Of a stretch of DNA of 64,000 nucleotides, positions 42,464 to 51,025 are shown piece after piece. The translations under genes and the position numbers were made by a program. A model generated the notes under the pieces. That model saw only the letters and a list, made by a program, of their open reading frames with translations. It was not told the origin of the DNA and ran no database searches. Source of the stretch: Planctomycetota bacterium (GTDB taxonomy: Bacteria; Planctomycetota; GCA-2746535); contig NVWA01000082.1 in the NCBI GenBank assembly GCA_002746535.1, forward strand, positions 1 to 64,000, in the 5' to 3' direction. Within the stretch, counting starts at the first letter, position 1, and each line of letters starts with the position of its first letter.

Positions 42464-44692
42464 ATGGATATATTTGATAGCGCCGTAGATCAAATGTCTA
42501 GATCTCCATTGGCCGCTAGAATGCGCCCTAAGAATTTGGATGACTTTGCAGGGCAGCAACATATTTTAGGTCCTGGTCGTTTACTCCGCAGAGCCATCGA
42601 AGCTGATCAGCTAACATCTCTTATTTTTTATGGACCACCTGGTACAGGTAAGACGACCTTAGCTAGAATTATTGCCGAGACTACTCGTTCTGTTTTTTTA
42701 TCCATGAATGCCGTTTTGTCTGGCGTTAAGGATATTAAAAATGCCATACAAAGAGCTGAAGAGCTTTTTAAATATGAAGAGAAAAGAAGTATTCTCTTTA
42801 TTGATGAAGTTCATCGATTTAATAAATCCCAACAAGATGCTTTATTACCCCATGTCGAAAATGGAACAATTGTCTTAATTGGTGCGACCACCGAAAATCC
42901 CTACTTTGAAGTCAATAAGGCATTAGTCTCCAGATCAAGAATATTTCAATTAAAATCCTTATCCGATAATGATTTGCTATGGTTAGCAAAAAAAGCCATT
43001 GCAGATAAAGACGTTGGTTACGGAAAATTAATACTTCAAGTGGATGAAAATGCTTACGGCCATCTTGTCAAGACATGTAATGGCGATGCTAGAAGTTTAT
43101 TAAATGCATTAGAGTTGGCCGTTACTAGTACAGAAGGCGACGCCAAAGGATTAATTCATATTACGGTATCTGTTGCAGAAGAAAGTATTCAGAAAAAAGC
43201 AATCCTTTATGACAAAGATGGTGATGCTCATTACGATACTATTTCCGCTTTCATAAAATCATTAAGAGGTTCTGATCCTGATGCAGCCTTATATTGGATG
43301 GCAAAAATGATTTATGCTGGTGAAGATCCAAAATTTATTTTTAGGCGAATGATCATACTAGCTGCTGAAGATGTTGGGTTGGCAGATCCAAATGCTTTAA
43401 CCGTAGTTATGTCTGCATCTCAAGCATATGACTATGTTGGTCTACCTGAGGGACAATTCCATTTATCTCAAGCGGCCCTTTATTTATCAACATGCCCAAA
43501 GAGTAATTCTACATTATCATATTTTGATGCATTAAGTTCTGTGAAAGATGAACCTGTTGGTGATATACCAAATCCATTAAAAGATTCTTCTCGTGACAAA
43601 GAAGGTTTTGGCCATGGAGCGGGGTATAAATACCCTCATGCCTATCATGATCACTGGGTGGCGCAACAATATTTGCCAACAGTTTTACAAGGAAAAAAGT
43701 TTTATCATCCTGGTGATTTGGGTTATGAAGGCAAAGCCAAAGAAACCTTGGAGCGACGTCGAGAAGTTCAATTAGCTTCAATCTTGGAAGATACAGAAAA
43801 CAAGACTTTAGTGTATCATTGGAATGAGAATAATTTAAATCAAGAAAACCAATGGATCAAACGAAGTCATGGTAATTCAGTGCATTTTCTAGAAAAAATT
43901 AGAGATGAGATTTTTCATCAATTGGATTTGCAGCCAGATGATTTGTCTTTGGATCTAAATTTTGGTAGTGGCTTGCTTACCTGGGAGTTGGCGCGTAAAG
44001 TTTTGCATGAAGGTGTTTATTCAATTCTATTAGATAAAAATCAGCAAGAAATTTATACTTCTGCAATTGCTGATAAATCAAGAATTGATCATTTGGTGAC
44101 TCTTCTGAAATCATCAGATCATTTAAGTTCTCATTTTGATGAAAAACAATTTTTAGGTATTCAGTTTGATAAGGTCATTGGGTTTAAAGTTTTTATGAAA
44201 TGGAATCGAGAAACTTTTGCAAAAGATTTAATTCAGTTATGCCCTCAAGGAAGAATTGTGTTAATTGAAATAATTCCTAAATTGATGCAGAGACCATTAG
44301 AATATGTAGACCTTTCTGGATTTTCCAACGAAATGAGGCAGAAGATTATCGATGCCGAGAATAATTTATTCGACGACAGTAATGAGCCAACGATTAACTG
44401 GAATCAAGAAACCATTGTTGATTTATTTTTAAATCTTGATTCAAAAGTAAATTGTGAATTAATCACCAATACAGAAGAAATTGTTTTTAATCAAGCAGTC
44501 CTTGATCGATTATGGTCGAAGGGAAAAAATGACGCGTTGACTTATTTTGATAAATTATCAAAATACCTTGATAAAAAAGAAATTGAATTATTAAGAGATA
44601 CTTTTATTTCTCAAAACAAAGGTCAAAAGAAAAAATGGAAGACAGCTTATTGTCTCTTCACAATTCATACAGGTGTCAATGCTAGCAAATAG
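42464..44692 (+). CDS. rarA: RarA/MgsA AAA+ ATPase fused to a methyltransferase-like domain
   Basis: A 742-residue protein. Residues 1-430 are replication-associated recombination protein A: RPKNLDDFAGQ, Walker A GPPGTGKT (57-64), Walker B LFIDE (111-115), sensor GATTENP, and the C-terminal GAGYKYPHAYHDHWVAQQY segment. Residues about 450-742 resemble a SAM methyltransferase (LDLNFGSGLLTWEL, then SILLDKNQ). A similar RarA fusion is known in cyanobacteria and some other bacteria. RarA acts at stalled forks. The last 14-20 nt overlap the next gene. Confidence 0.9.
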   Translation: MDIFDSAVDQMSRSPLAARMRPKNLDDFAGQQHILGPGRLLRRAIEADQLTSLIFYGPPGTGKTTLARIIAETTRSVFLSMNAVLSGVKDIKNAIQRAEELFKYEEKRSILFIDEVHRFNKSQQDALLPHVENGTIVLIGATTENPYFEVNKALVSRSRIFQLKSLSDNDLLWLAKKAIADKDVGYGKLILQVDENAYGHLVKTCNGDARSLLNALELAVTSTEGDAKGLIHITVSVAEESIQKKAILYDKDGDAHYDTISAFIKSLRGSDPDAALYWMAKMIYAGEDPKFIFRRMIILAAEDVGLADPNALTVVMSASQAYDYVGLPEGQFHLSQAALYLSTCPKSNSTLSYFDALSSVKDEPVGDIPNPLKDSSRDKEGFGHGAGYKYPHAYHDHWVAQQYLPTVLQGKKFYHPGDLGYEGKAKETLERRREVQLASILEDTENKTLVYHWNENNLNQENQWIKRSHGNSVHFLEKIRDEIFHQLDLQPDDLSLDLNFGSGLLTWELARKVLHEGVYSILLDKNQQEIYTSAIADKSRIDHLVTLLKSSDHLSSHFDEKQFLGIQFDKVIGFKVFMKWNRETFAKDLIQLCPQGRIVLIEIIPKLMQRPLEYVDLSGFSNEMRQKIIDAENNLFDDSNEPTINWNQETIVDLFLNLDSKVNCELITNTEEIVFNQAVLDRLWSKGKNDALTYFDKLSKYLDKKEIELLRDTFISQNKGQKKKWKTAYCLFTIHTGVNASK

Positions 44693-45530
44693 TGATTATC
44701 AGATATTAGATAGTGGTGATGGCAAGAAGCTCGAAGCTTTTGGCGATTATATTGTCACACGCCCAGCCGCCCAGGCCCTTTGGCCACGTAGTTTGAGTGT
44801 TGCCGAATGGGATAAATCTTCAGCTGAGTTTTTCAGGAATGAAGGTGGTAATGGTGAATGGAAAATTAGCCAAGAATTACCAGAAGAATGGAAGATTAAT
44901 ATTTGTGACATTACTTTTATTGTGAAGCCAACTTCTTTTGGTCATATGGGTGTATTTCCAGAAGCGTATCATAATTGGGTTTGGCTGGCAGATCATTTGA
45001 AAAATCAAAAATCAAAAAATATTTTATCATTATTTTCTTATACGGGTGGGTATACATTGGTTCCGGCATTGTATGATGCAAAAGTTTGTCATGTCGATGC
45101 TTCCAAAACCGTTGTGAAATGGGCGAGACGAAATGCTGAAGCTTCAGGGTTGCAAGATAAACCTGTTCGCTGGATTGTTGAAGATGTTCGTAAATTTATC
45201 CAAAGAGAAATTAGGAGAGGTTCAAAATATGATGGTATTGTGATGGATCCTCCGACCTATGGTCGCGGTAATAATGGTGAATTATGGAAAATCGATGAAC
45301 ACTTAATTGAACTGATAAATGATTGTGCAAAAGTTTTAACGAAAGATGCTTCTTTTTTTATGGTGAATACGTATGCTGGAGATATAACGGCAACTGTTTT
45401 AAAAAATATTTTATTATCAACGTTACCTCAAGAAAATGCTAAGATTGAATGTGGTGAAATGTTAATCAGTCAAAAAGATTCTGCTCATTCATTTCCAAAT
45501 GGAATGACAGCAGTTTGGTCGCGAGGATAA
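44679..45530 (+). CDS. SAM-dependent RNA methyltransferase (RlmI-like)
   Basis: A 283-residue class I methyltransferase. FSYTGGYTLV is the SAM-binding motif I, HVDASKTVV follows strand 2, and MDPPTYGRG is motif IV (NPP/DPP). This matches the catalytic half of RlmI-type 23S rRNA m5C methyltransferases, but the PUA domain is absent. The ATG at 44679 lies inside the end of rarA (14-bp overlap); a GTG at 44673 is an alternative. The next gene starts 1 nt after its stop, so rarA and the two methyltransferases form an operon. Confidence 0.82.
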   Translation: MLANSDYQILDSGDGKKLEAFGDYIVTRPAAQALWPRSLSVAEWDKSSAEFFRNEGGNGEWKISQELPEEWKINICDITFIVKPTSFGHMGVFPEAYHNWVWLADHLKNQKSKNILSLFSYTGGYTLVPALYDAKVCHVDASKTVVKWARRNAEASGLQDKPVRWIVEDVRKFIQREIRRGSKYDGIVMDPPTYGRGNNGELWKIDEHLIELINDCAKVLTKDASFFMVNTYAGDITATVLKNILLSTLPQENAKIECGEMLISQKDSAHSFPNGMTAVWSRG

Positions 45531-45531
45531 T

Positions 45532-46335
45532 ATGGCCATAGTTGAGATTACTTCTAATCAAAATCAAAAGATCAAAGATCTTGTCAAGCTAAGAAATCGT
45601 CGCACACGTGAACAAGAACGATTGATGATTTTAGAAGGTTATCGAGAAGTAAGTAGAGCTCTAGAGCAAGGATTTGTTTTCAAAGAGTTTTATTTTTCTA
45701 AAGAATATTTTCTTGGTGAAAATGAAGGTGCGTTGCTGGATAAAATTTCTGAAAGCGGCTGTCAAATGTTTGATGTGGCTGAAACCATTTTCCCCAAAAT
45801 AGCCTACCGTGATCGACCCGAGGGATTAATCGCCTTAATGGAATTCTTCGATACGTCTATTGAAAAAATTAAATTATCTGCAAACCCATTAATATTAGTC
45901 GTTGAGTCAATTGAAAAACCTGGGAACTTAGGCACTATGTTGCGAACTGCAGATGCTGCTGGTGTTGATGCATTGATTATCTGTGATCGTAAAACGGATA
46001 TATTTAATCCAAATGTTATACGTGCTAGTACTGGCGCCTTGTTTTCAGTACCAATTGCTGAATCTACTACAGAAGTAGTATTGGCTTGGTTGAAAAAAAA
46101 CAATATCAATACTGTAGCTGCGGATCCTTTTGCGAAAGATCTTTATTTCGATATAGATTACAAAGGCTCAACAGCTTTTATATTAGGTGCGGAACAATTT
46201 GGCTTAAGCCAAAAGATAAAATCTTCTGCTGATACATTAGTCAATATTCCCATGAAAGGCTTGGCCGACTCTTTAAATGTTTCCCAAGCAGGAACTATTC
46301 TACTCTTCGAAGCCAATCGCCAGCGCTCATCTTAA
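45532..46335 (+). CDS. TrmH/SpoU-family RNA 2'-O-methyltransferase
   Basis: A 267-residue SPOUT enzyme with a substrate-binding N-terminus (about 1-100: NQKIKDLVKLRNRRTREQE) and a knotted catalytic domain with motif 1 ESIEKPGNLGTMLRTA, motif 2 ILGAEQFGLS and motif 3 MKGLADSLNVSQAG. It most resembles enzymes that modify 23S rRNA, such as RlmB relatives. Starts 1 nt after the stop of the RlmI-like gene. Confidence 0.9.
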   Translation: MAIVEITSNQNQKIKDLVKLRNRRTREQERLMILEGYREVSRALEQGFVFKEFYFSKEYFLGENEGALLDKISESGCQMFDVAETIFPKIAYRDRPEGLIALMEFFDTSIEKIKLSANPLILVVESIEKPGNLGTMLRTADAAGVDALIICDRKTDIFNPNVIRASTGALFSVPIAESTTEVVLAWLKKNNINTVAADPFAKDLYFDIDYKGSTAFILGAEQFGLSQKIKSSADTLVNIPMKGLADSLNVSQAGTILLFEANRQRSS

Positions 46336-46342
46336 TTTCTCT

Positions 46343-46359
46343 CTGTGCCTCTGTGTGGA
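46343..46359. repeat. shortened single arm of the 16599-16690 repeat
   Basis: CTGTGCCTCTGTGTGGA matches one arm of the inverted repeat at 16599-16690 after removal of one 8-bp internal unit. It lies 8 nt after the SpoU-family stop. No second arm is nearby. Confidence 0.6.
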
Positions 46360-46474
46360 TTATTTTTTAATTTTTTTTTTAATTTTGTTATAATCAAACA
46401 GGCTCCTTTTATGAGTCTCATTTATTATTTTATATTTATACTGTTGTGAATAAATTCAGAAAGTAGACATATTA

Positions 46475-47677
46475 ATGAAAAATATATTATTTGTTTTTAT
46501 GTTTTTACTCGTGATTAATTCTGCTTTTAGCCGAAGTATTCGACGACCTAATTTTGTTGTTTCAGATCAGTATTCTGGTAAGTTGATCGTTGCTAGTGAT
46601 TCAAGGAAGATAATTTTTATGATTGATTTGAAATCTAAAAAATCAGAAATTATTATTCAGGATCTACCAAATTTTATTTCTGAAATTAATGTGCAAAATA
46701 ACATCCTTTATGTTTGGTCAGGTTTTTGTGGCGTTTCTTCTATACTTGCCTTTGATTTGAAGTCAAGAAAGACACTCTGGCAAAGATCATATTCTGGTGG
46801 TCCATATTCATTAGCTGCATTTACGAATAGTTGTTTTATCGTTAATGTTGTTGATGAATTGATAGCACTATCAAGAGTTGATGGTTCTGAACTATGGCGA
46901 ATTAAATCAGTAATAGACATAATCACCACAAATGAAGATATAATATTTGGTATTAAAAAAGAAAATGATTTAATAAAGATCGATGCCCAAACAGGTAATA
47001 TATTAAAATCGTTATCATTTAAATTTCATCGACTTGATCAGTACCATGGGGTTTATGACTCTAAGAACAAGGCAATAATTTTTTCTTCTAGTCACTTCAT
47101 AAAATCAATTAATATAGATACTTTTGAAGAAAACTGGGACGCAGTAAAAAAGAGTGACATATGGTCTTTAAATATTGTGAAAGATGAATTAGTCGTTGGT
47201 TCCTATCTTCAAAAGGGAATTAATGTTCAATCTTATGAAATTGAAATGAGAAATCATTTAACTGGAAAAGTGATGAGATCAGTTGTGTTAAAAGGGATGC
47301 CGTTTGAATCTTCATCACGAATTATTTATGTAGAGGGTAAACTTTTAATTCAGACAAAATTCAATTTGCATTGTTTTTCTTATGAAACTCTAAAGAAGGA
47401 ATGGGATCAATATGATAAGATCTTCTGGTTGAGTAAAAAAAGCGAATCTATATTAGCTTTACATCGTAGCACTGATTATTGGTCGGCCAATCTTTCTAAT
47501 TTAAATTTAAGGAATGGGAAGTTAAGCAAATTGCTATCGTTAAGTTTCCCAGCTCCTTCACATAAAAAAATCTGGAATGATGCAAGTATAACATTGTTGG
47601 TGTGTGGTCTGGTTATCCTGGCAATAATTGTAAGTATTCTAAAACTAAAATTTAAAATGTTTTCTAAGAAAACCTAA
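46475..47677 (+). CDS. signal-peptide, PQQ-like propeller protein with C-terminal membrane anchor
   Basis: A 400-residue protein: signal peptide about 1-20 (MKNILFVFMFLLVINSAFS), repeated beta blades with phrases such as LIVASDSRKIIFMIDLKS, SRKTLWQR, SRVDGSELWRI and IDAQTGNILK, typical of PQQ/BamB-like propellers, and one membrane helix near 373-393. The propeller should be outside the cytoplasmic membrane, held by the C-terminal helix. A gene of related style, possibly a sensor or assembly factor; no enzyme motif. It stands alone after the methyltransferase operon. Confidence 0.72.
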   Translation: MKNILFVFMFLLVINSAFSRSIRRPNFVVSDQYSGKLIVASDSRKIIFMIDLKSKKSEIIIQDLPNFISEINVQNNILYVWSGFCGVSSILAFDLKSRKTLWQRSYSGGPYSLAAFTNSCFIVNVVDELIALSRVDGSELWRIKSVIDIITTNEDIIFGIKKENDLIKIDAQTGNILKSLSFKFHRLDQYHGVYDSKNKAIIFSSSHFIKSINIDTFEENWDAVKKSDIWSLNIVKDELVVGSYLQKGINVQSYEIEMRNHLTGKVMRSVVLKGMPFESSSRIIYVEGKLLIQTKFNLHCFSYETLKKEWDQYDKIFWLSKKSESILALHRSTDYWSANLSNLNLRNGKLSKLLSLSFPAPSHKKIWNDASITLLVCGLVILAIIVSILKLKFKMFSKKT

Positions 47678-47956
47678 TTCGTTGTTCTATATTTAATGTA
47701 AATTTTGGAGTATGTTATAATTGACATATTTAATTGATTAAATTTATTTTTTACATTAGAATTCTTTTTTAAATTAATAAAAATGGCAAAATAATTATAT
47801 TAATAATATAAAGTAGTTAATAATTTCAAAAATTGATTTTGTTTATCAGTTTTGAACTAAAAACAGTATTTTCTACTTTAATTGCTTATAAATTCGAAAA
47901 TCGAAAAATTTAAACATTATTGATATATTCCTTGAATATTGTGTATTAATCAATAG

Positions 47957-47985
47957 TTGACACTATATAATGTGGTTTTTTAAAT
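47957..47985 (+). promoter_or_regulatory. putative promoter upstream of the LysM gene
   Basis: A consensus -35 TTGACA (47957-47962), 17-bp spacer and TTAAAT (4 of 6) at 47980-47985. The predicted transcript has a leader of about 150 nt before the start at 48142. The -10 is weak and the AT background makes chance matches common. Confidence 0.35.
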
Positions 47986-48000
47986 AGTTCACAATTTGAA

Positions 48001-48093
48001 ATGTTATTTAGGGCATTATTCGGATCAAAAGTAGAAAAATTATCAAGAAAAATGGCAATTAGTAACGATTTCAGTTATATTTATGTTTTATAA
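48001..48093 (+). CDS. possible 30-residue small or upstream open reading frame
   Basis: ATG 48001 to TAA 48091-48093, encoding a mixed basic and aromatic peptide (MLFRALFGSK...). It begins about 9 nt after the predicted transcription start of the LysM gene, so it could be a leader peptide, but has no ribosome site and may be chance. Confidence 0.15.
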   Translation: MLFRALFGSKVEKLSRKMAISNDFSYIYVL

Positions 48094-48141
48094 AGTGTAA
48101 AATACAGTTTTTTTTAGGGATAATGGGGAGATTTCTGAAAT

Positions 48142-49320
48142 ATGAGCACAATCGAAGAAACAGTCGGCCATTTTACATCAACAGAAAAAAATTCTGATGA
48201 TATTCTGAAGTACTTAAATAAGAAATTCCCAGATGAAGATCTTTTTATAAGTGAGCCTAGCATCGCAGTAGATTTAAATTCTGATGAATTATTTAAACGA
48301 ATTTCCCAGCAAGGTCAATTTACCCAAGAAGATTTAAAAGAATTACTCATTCATGAAGAGCAACTATTAGAGACAGTTCATTTCCTAGTATCTGAAAATG
48401 CTAGAGTCAATTCCTTGGTAAACAAAAAAGAAGATAAAGTTATTGCTGGCGTCGAACTTATTAATAATCAACGACAATGGATTCATAGTTTATTGGAAGA
48501 CAATGTCACCATAAGAGAAGAAGTTGAAGTAATTCAGGAAGATAGAGATGAAATTAATTCATCACAAGTAGCAGTTCTTTCAGTAGCTAGAAATGAAAGA
48601 GATCAATGGCGTGATAAATATGATGGGACGGTAGAAAAAGTAAATGATCTTACTTACCTTTTAGAAGATAAAGAAAAACAGCAAAATAAAATGAATGGTG
48701 ACATGAAAAAAATGAATATCCATAAGAAGGCTTTGTTAGAGCAAATAAGTCAATTTGATTTTCGCCATAAGAAAAACAAAATGTATATTGGAATGCTTGC
48801 ATCGGCAGCAACATTAATGTTTGCATTATTTCTTGGTTCTATTTTTAATGAAAACAATGAGAAGAATAAAATTGATTCGAGTGTAGATGGATTAACAAAG
48901 ATTGATGCAGTTGATAAGAATAATAAAAAGAAGCTGTTTGGAGGTGCAATTGAAACTTCAAATATAGTTAAGCAAAATGGTAATAAAGATAAAGTTGAAA
49001 TTTTTGAAGAAGAAGATCGAACAAAGTTATTATCGCCTAAAGATATTGAAAATATATTTGGTCCAGCTAAGGGTGATTCAATCAAAAATAATATTGTGGA
49101 GGAAGGTTCGAGCAGTCCAAAGAAGGGCTCCGAATTAGTAGAAAATAAAAAAAAGAAGGTCCAGTATTATATTGTTAAAAGAAATGACTCGATTTGGAAG
49201 ATATCTGAGAAATTTTATGGAACTGGCAAATATGTAAACAGAATTAAACGAGAGAATAAACTTAAAAGAATATTAAGACCTGGAACTAAATTAATAATTA
49301 CTGCATTGGATGAGGATTAA
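48142..49320 (+). CDS. coiled-coil membrane protein with cytoplasm-to-envelope layout and C-terminal LysM
   Basis: A 392-residue protein: an acidic N-terminal region (1-65), a long coiled coil (about 70-205), one membrane helix (about 214-233, MYIGMLASAATLMFALFLGSI), a charged linker (235-340), and a LysM domain (about 345-388: YYIVKRNDSIWKISEKFYGTG...NKLKRILRPGTKLII). There is no signal peptide, so the coiled coil should be cytoplasmic and the LysM on the peptidoglycan side. It may tether a cytoplasmic assembly to the wall. The zinc-ribbon coiled-coil gene follows after 6 nt. Confidence 0.75.
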   Translation: MSTIEETVGHFTSTEKNSDDILKYLNKKFPDEDLFISEPSIAVDLNSDELFKRISQQGQFTQEDLKELLIHEEQLLETVHFLVSENARVNSLVNKKEDKVIAGVELINNQRQWIHSLLEDNVTIREEVEVIQEDRDEINSSQVAVLSVARNERDQWRDKYDGTVEKVNDLTYLLEDKEKQQNKMNGDMKKMNIHKKALLEQISQFDFRHKKNKMYIGMLASAATLMFALFLGSIFNENNEKNKIDSSVDGLTKIDAVDKNNKKKLFGGAIETSNIVKQNGNKDKVEIFEEEDRTKLLSPKDIENIFGPAKGDSIKNNIVEEGSSSPKKGSELVENKKKKVQYYIVKRNDSIWKISEKFYGTGKYVNRIKRENKLKRILRPGTKLIITALDED

Positions 49321-49326
49321 ATATAT

Positions 49327-51015
49327 ATGAGCTTACCCATTTCTGAAATTGAATCTGTTAGTTGTAAATATTGTCAAATTGACTTAAATGTAAATGATGC
49401 TGGGTCAGTTGGTTTTGTGACATGCCCTGAATGCAAAAAAAGTTTTTTAAAACTACCTGCTAATGTAATTCCATTTAAAGATTTTGATTTAAGTTTATCA
49501 AGGAAAAAGGTAGTCGATTTATTTCCAACAAAACTAGATACATCGGTTGAAGTTGAAAACCTGAATAGAAACCTTCATGCAGAAAAAAATAAAAATGAAA
49601 ACTTAGTATTACAGCATAATCAGGAATTTAGAGAAAAAAATATTGAATTAGATGATTTAAAAGAAGAGATGGAGAGTGTCCATTCTGAATTGGAAAAGTT
49701 ATCATCTAAAAATGAAGAATTGAGAATGCAAGTAAGTGAGAATATTTTTGAGTATGATCGAGTATGCCGTACATTGGGTGAAAAGAATGCTATTTTGATT
49801 CAAGCAAAAAGTGATTATGAAAAAGCTAAAGAAAAACTGGAGCAAAAAGCTTCAATGTGTACAGCTTTAGAGAAAGAAGAGGGCTTTAAAAGTCGAACCT
49901 TATTAAGTGCTAATGAAGATATTAGTGAGTTAAGCATCGAAATCGAAGAGTATAAAAATAATTTCATATCTTTACAAAAATTAGTGTTAGAGAAACAAAG
50001 TAAGATTCAAGAATTAGAAATTAATCTCGCTATTGTGCCTGAATTTGAAATTGAAATTGATAATGCAATGGCAAAAATACAACAAATTCAGAAAAAGATA
50101 GATGAAGGCTTTCTTGAAACAGTAGGAATCGATCAAATAGAAATTTTGAATGACGAAGTCAGTATTCTCAGGCAAGAGTGCCTTGATAACGAAAATGTGA
50201 TCAATGAATTAAAAGAAAAAAATGACAAGTTATCTTCAGATAATAATTCAGAAGGTGATGATATAAATTTTATTTCAAATCAACATGCCGTTATCACATC
50301 CAATGAATTATCCATTGCAAAAGCGAAAGAAGAGCAATTACAACATGCTAATGATAAGTTAGAATCATTAACAATAGAGTTTGATATCACTAGAGGTGAT
50401 CTTGAAAATGCTAAAAGTGAAATAAATGAATTGAATTCTTCTTTAGAAAAAGCTTTTTATGAAAACCAAAAGCATTCAGATACCGACAATAATAAGAAAA
50501 AATCAGCTATTCTTGTTGCAAGAGAGATTGAAATTAGAGAAGAGAAATTAGCAACTCAAGCAAAAGAATACGAGGAAGTTATAGCTAAATATAAAGCTCA
50601 ATTAAATGGTCAGAAAAATTTAAAGAATGCTTTAATCGTTAAACGGATTAATTCAAAAGGTGCCTCAAAAGAATCTATTATCTTTGGTAGGAATATTTCA
50701 TTGCCATCAAAAGGATTAGAACTTAGGAAATCAGTTAGATATGCTGTTAATAAAAATAAAGGGCAATTTGAATTTTACCACGATGATGGACGTGGTGCCA
50801 TAATTGATCAATTTTCTGTAAATTTTGGTTCTAATTTGCAATTCTTTTTGAATGTCGAAGAATTTGAAAACCTGGATGATAATGATGTTGAAGTTGCAAT
50901 TCAAGAAGAGTATGTTTTAGATTCTGAAGGTCAGCTGACAGTATATTTTTATCGTAATAACGGATTTAAATTTTTCGAAAGAAGAATTGGTGTTGTTTTA
51001 GTAGAAGAAAACTAA
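49327..51015 (+). CDS. zinc-ribbon protein with long coiled coil
   Basis: A 562-residue soluble protein. A four-Cys zinc ribbon is at the start (CKYC near 13 and CPEC near 36), then coiled coil over about 75-435 with Glu/Lys/Asn-rich heptads, then a beta-rich C-terminal domain (about 437-562: IIFGRNISLPSK, GQFEFYHDDGRGAIIDQF) that I do not recognise. It follows the LysM gene by 6 nt, so the two are co-transcribed and may interact through their coiled coils. It converges on the WD40-kinase gene with a 10-nt gap. Confidence 0.7.
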   Translation: MSLPISEIESVSCKYCQIDLNVNDAGSVGFVTCPECKKSFLKLPANVIPFKDFDLSLSRKKVVDLFPTKLDTSVEVENLNRNLHAEKNKNENLVLQHNQEFREKNIELDDLKEEMESVHSELEKLSSKNEELRMQVSENIFEYDRVCRTLGEKNAILIQAKSDYEKAKEKLEQKASMCTALEKEEGFKSRTLLSANEDISELSIEIEEYKNNFISLQKLVLEKQSKIQELEINLAIVPEFEIEIDNAMAKIQQIQKKIDEGFLETVGIDQIEILNDEVSILRQECLDNENVINELKEKNDKLSSDNNSEGDDINFISNQHAVITSNELSIAKAKEEQLQHANDKLESLTIEFDITRGDLENAKSEINELNSSLEKAFYENQKHSDTDNNKKKSAILVAREIEIREEKLATQAKEYEEVIAKYKAQLNGQKNLKNALIVKRINSKGASKESIIFGRNISLPSKGLELRKSVRYAVNKNKGQFEFYHDDGRGAIIDQFSVNFGSNLQFFLNVEEFENLDDNDVEVAIQEEYVLDSEGQLTVYFYRNNGFKFFERRIGVVLVEEN

Positions 51016-51025
51016 TTATTTCTAT

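Larger units (their letters stand above)
47678..48141. other. 464-nt AT-rich intergenic region
   Basis: Very AT-rich stretch upstream of the LysM gene. I see only the putative promoter at 47957-47985 and a 30-residue frame at 48001; no RNA gene, hairpin terminator or repeat that I can support. Confidence 0.4.
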
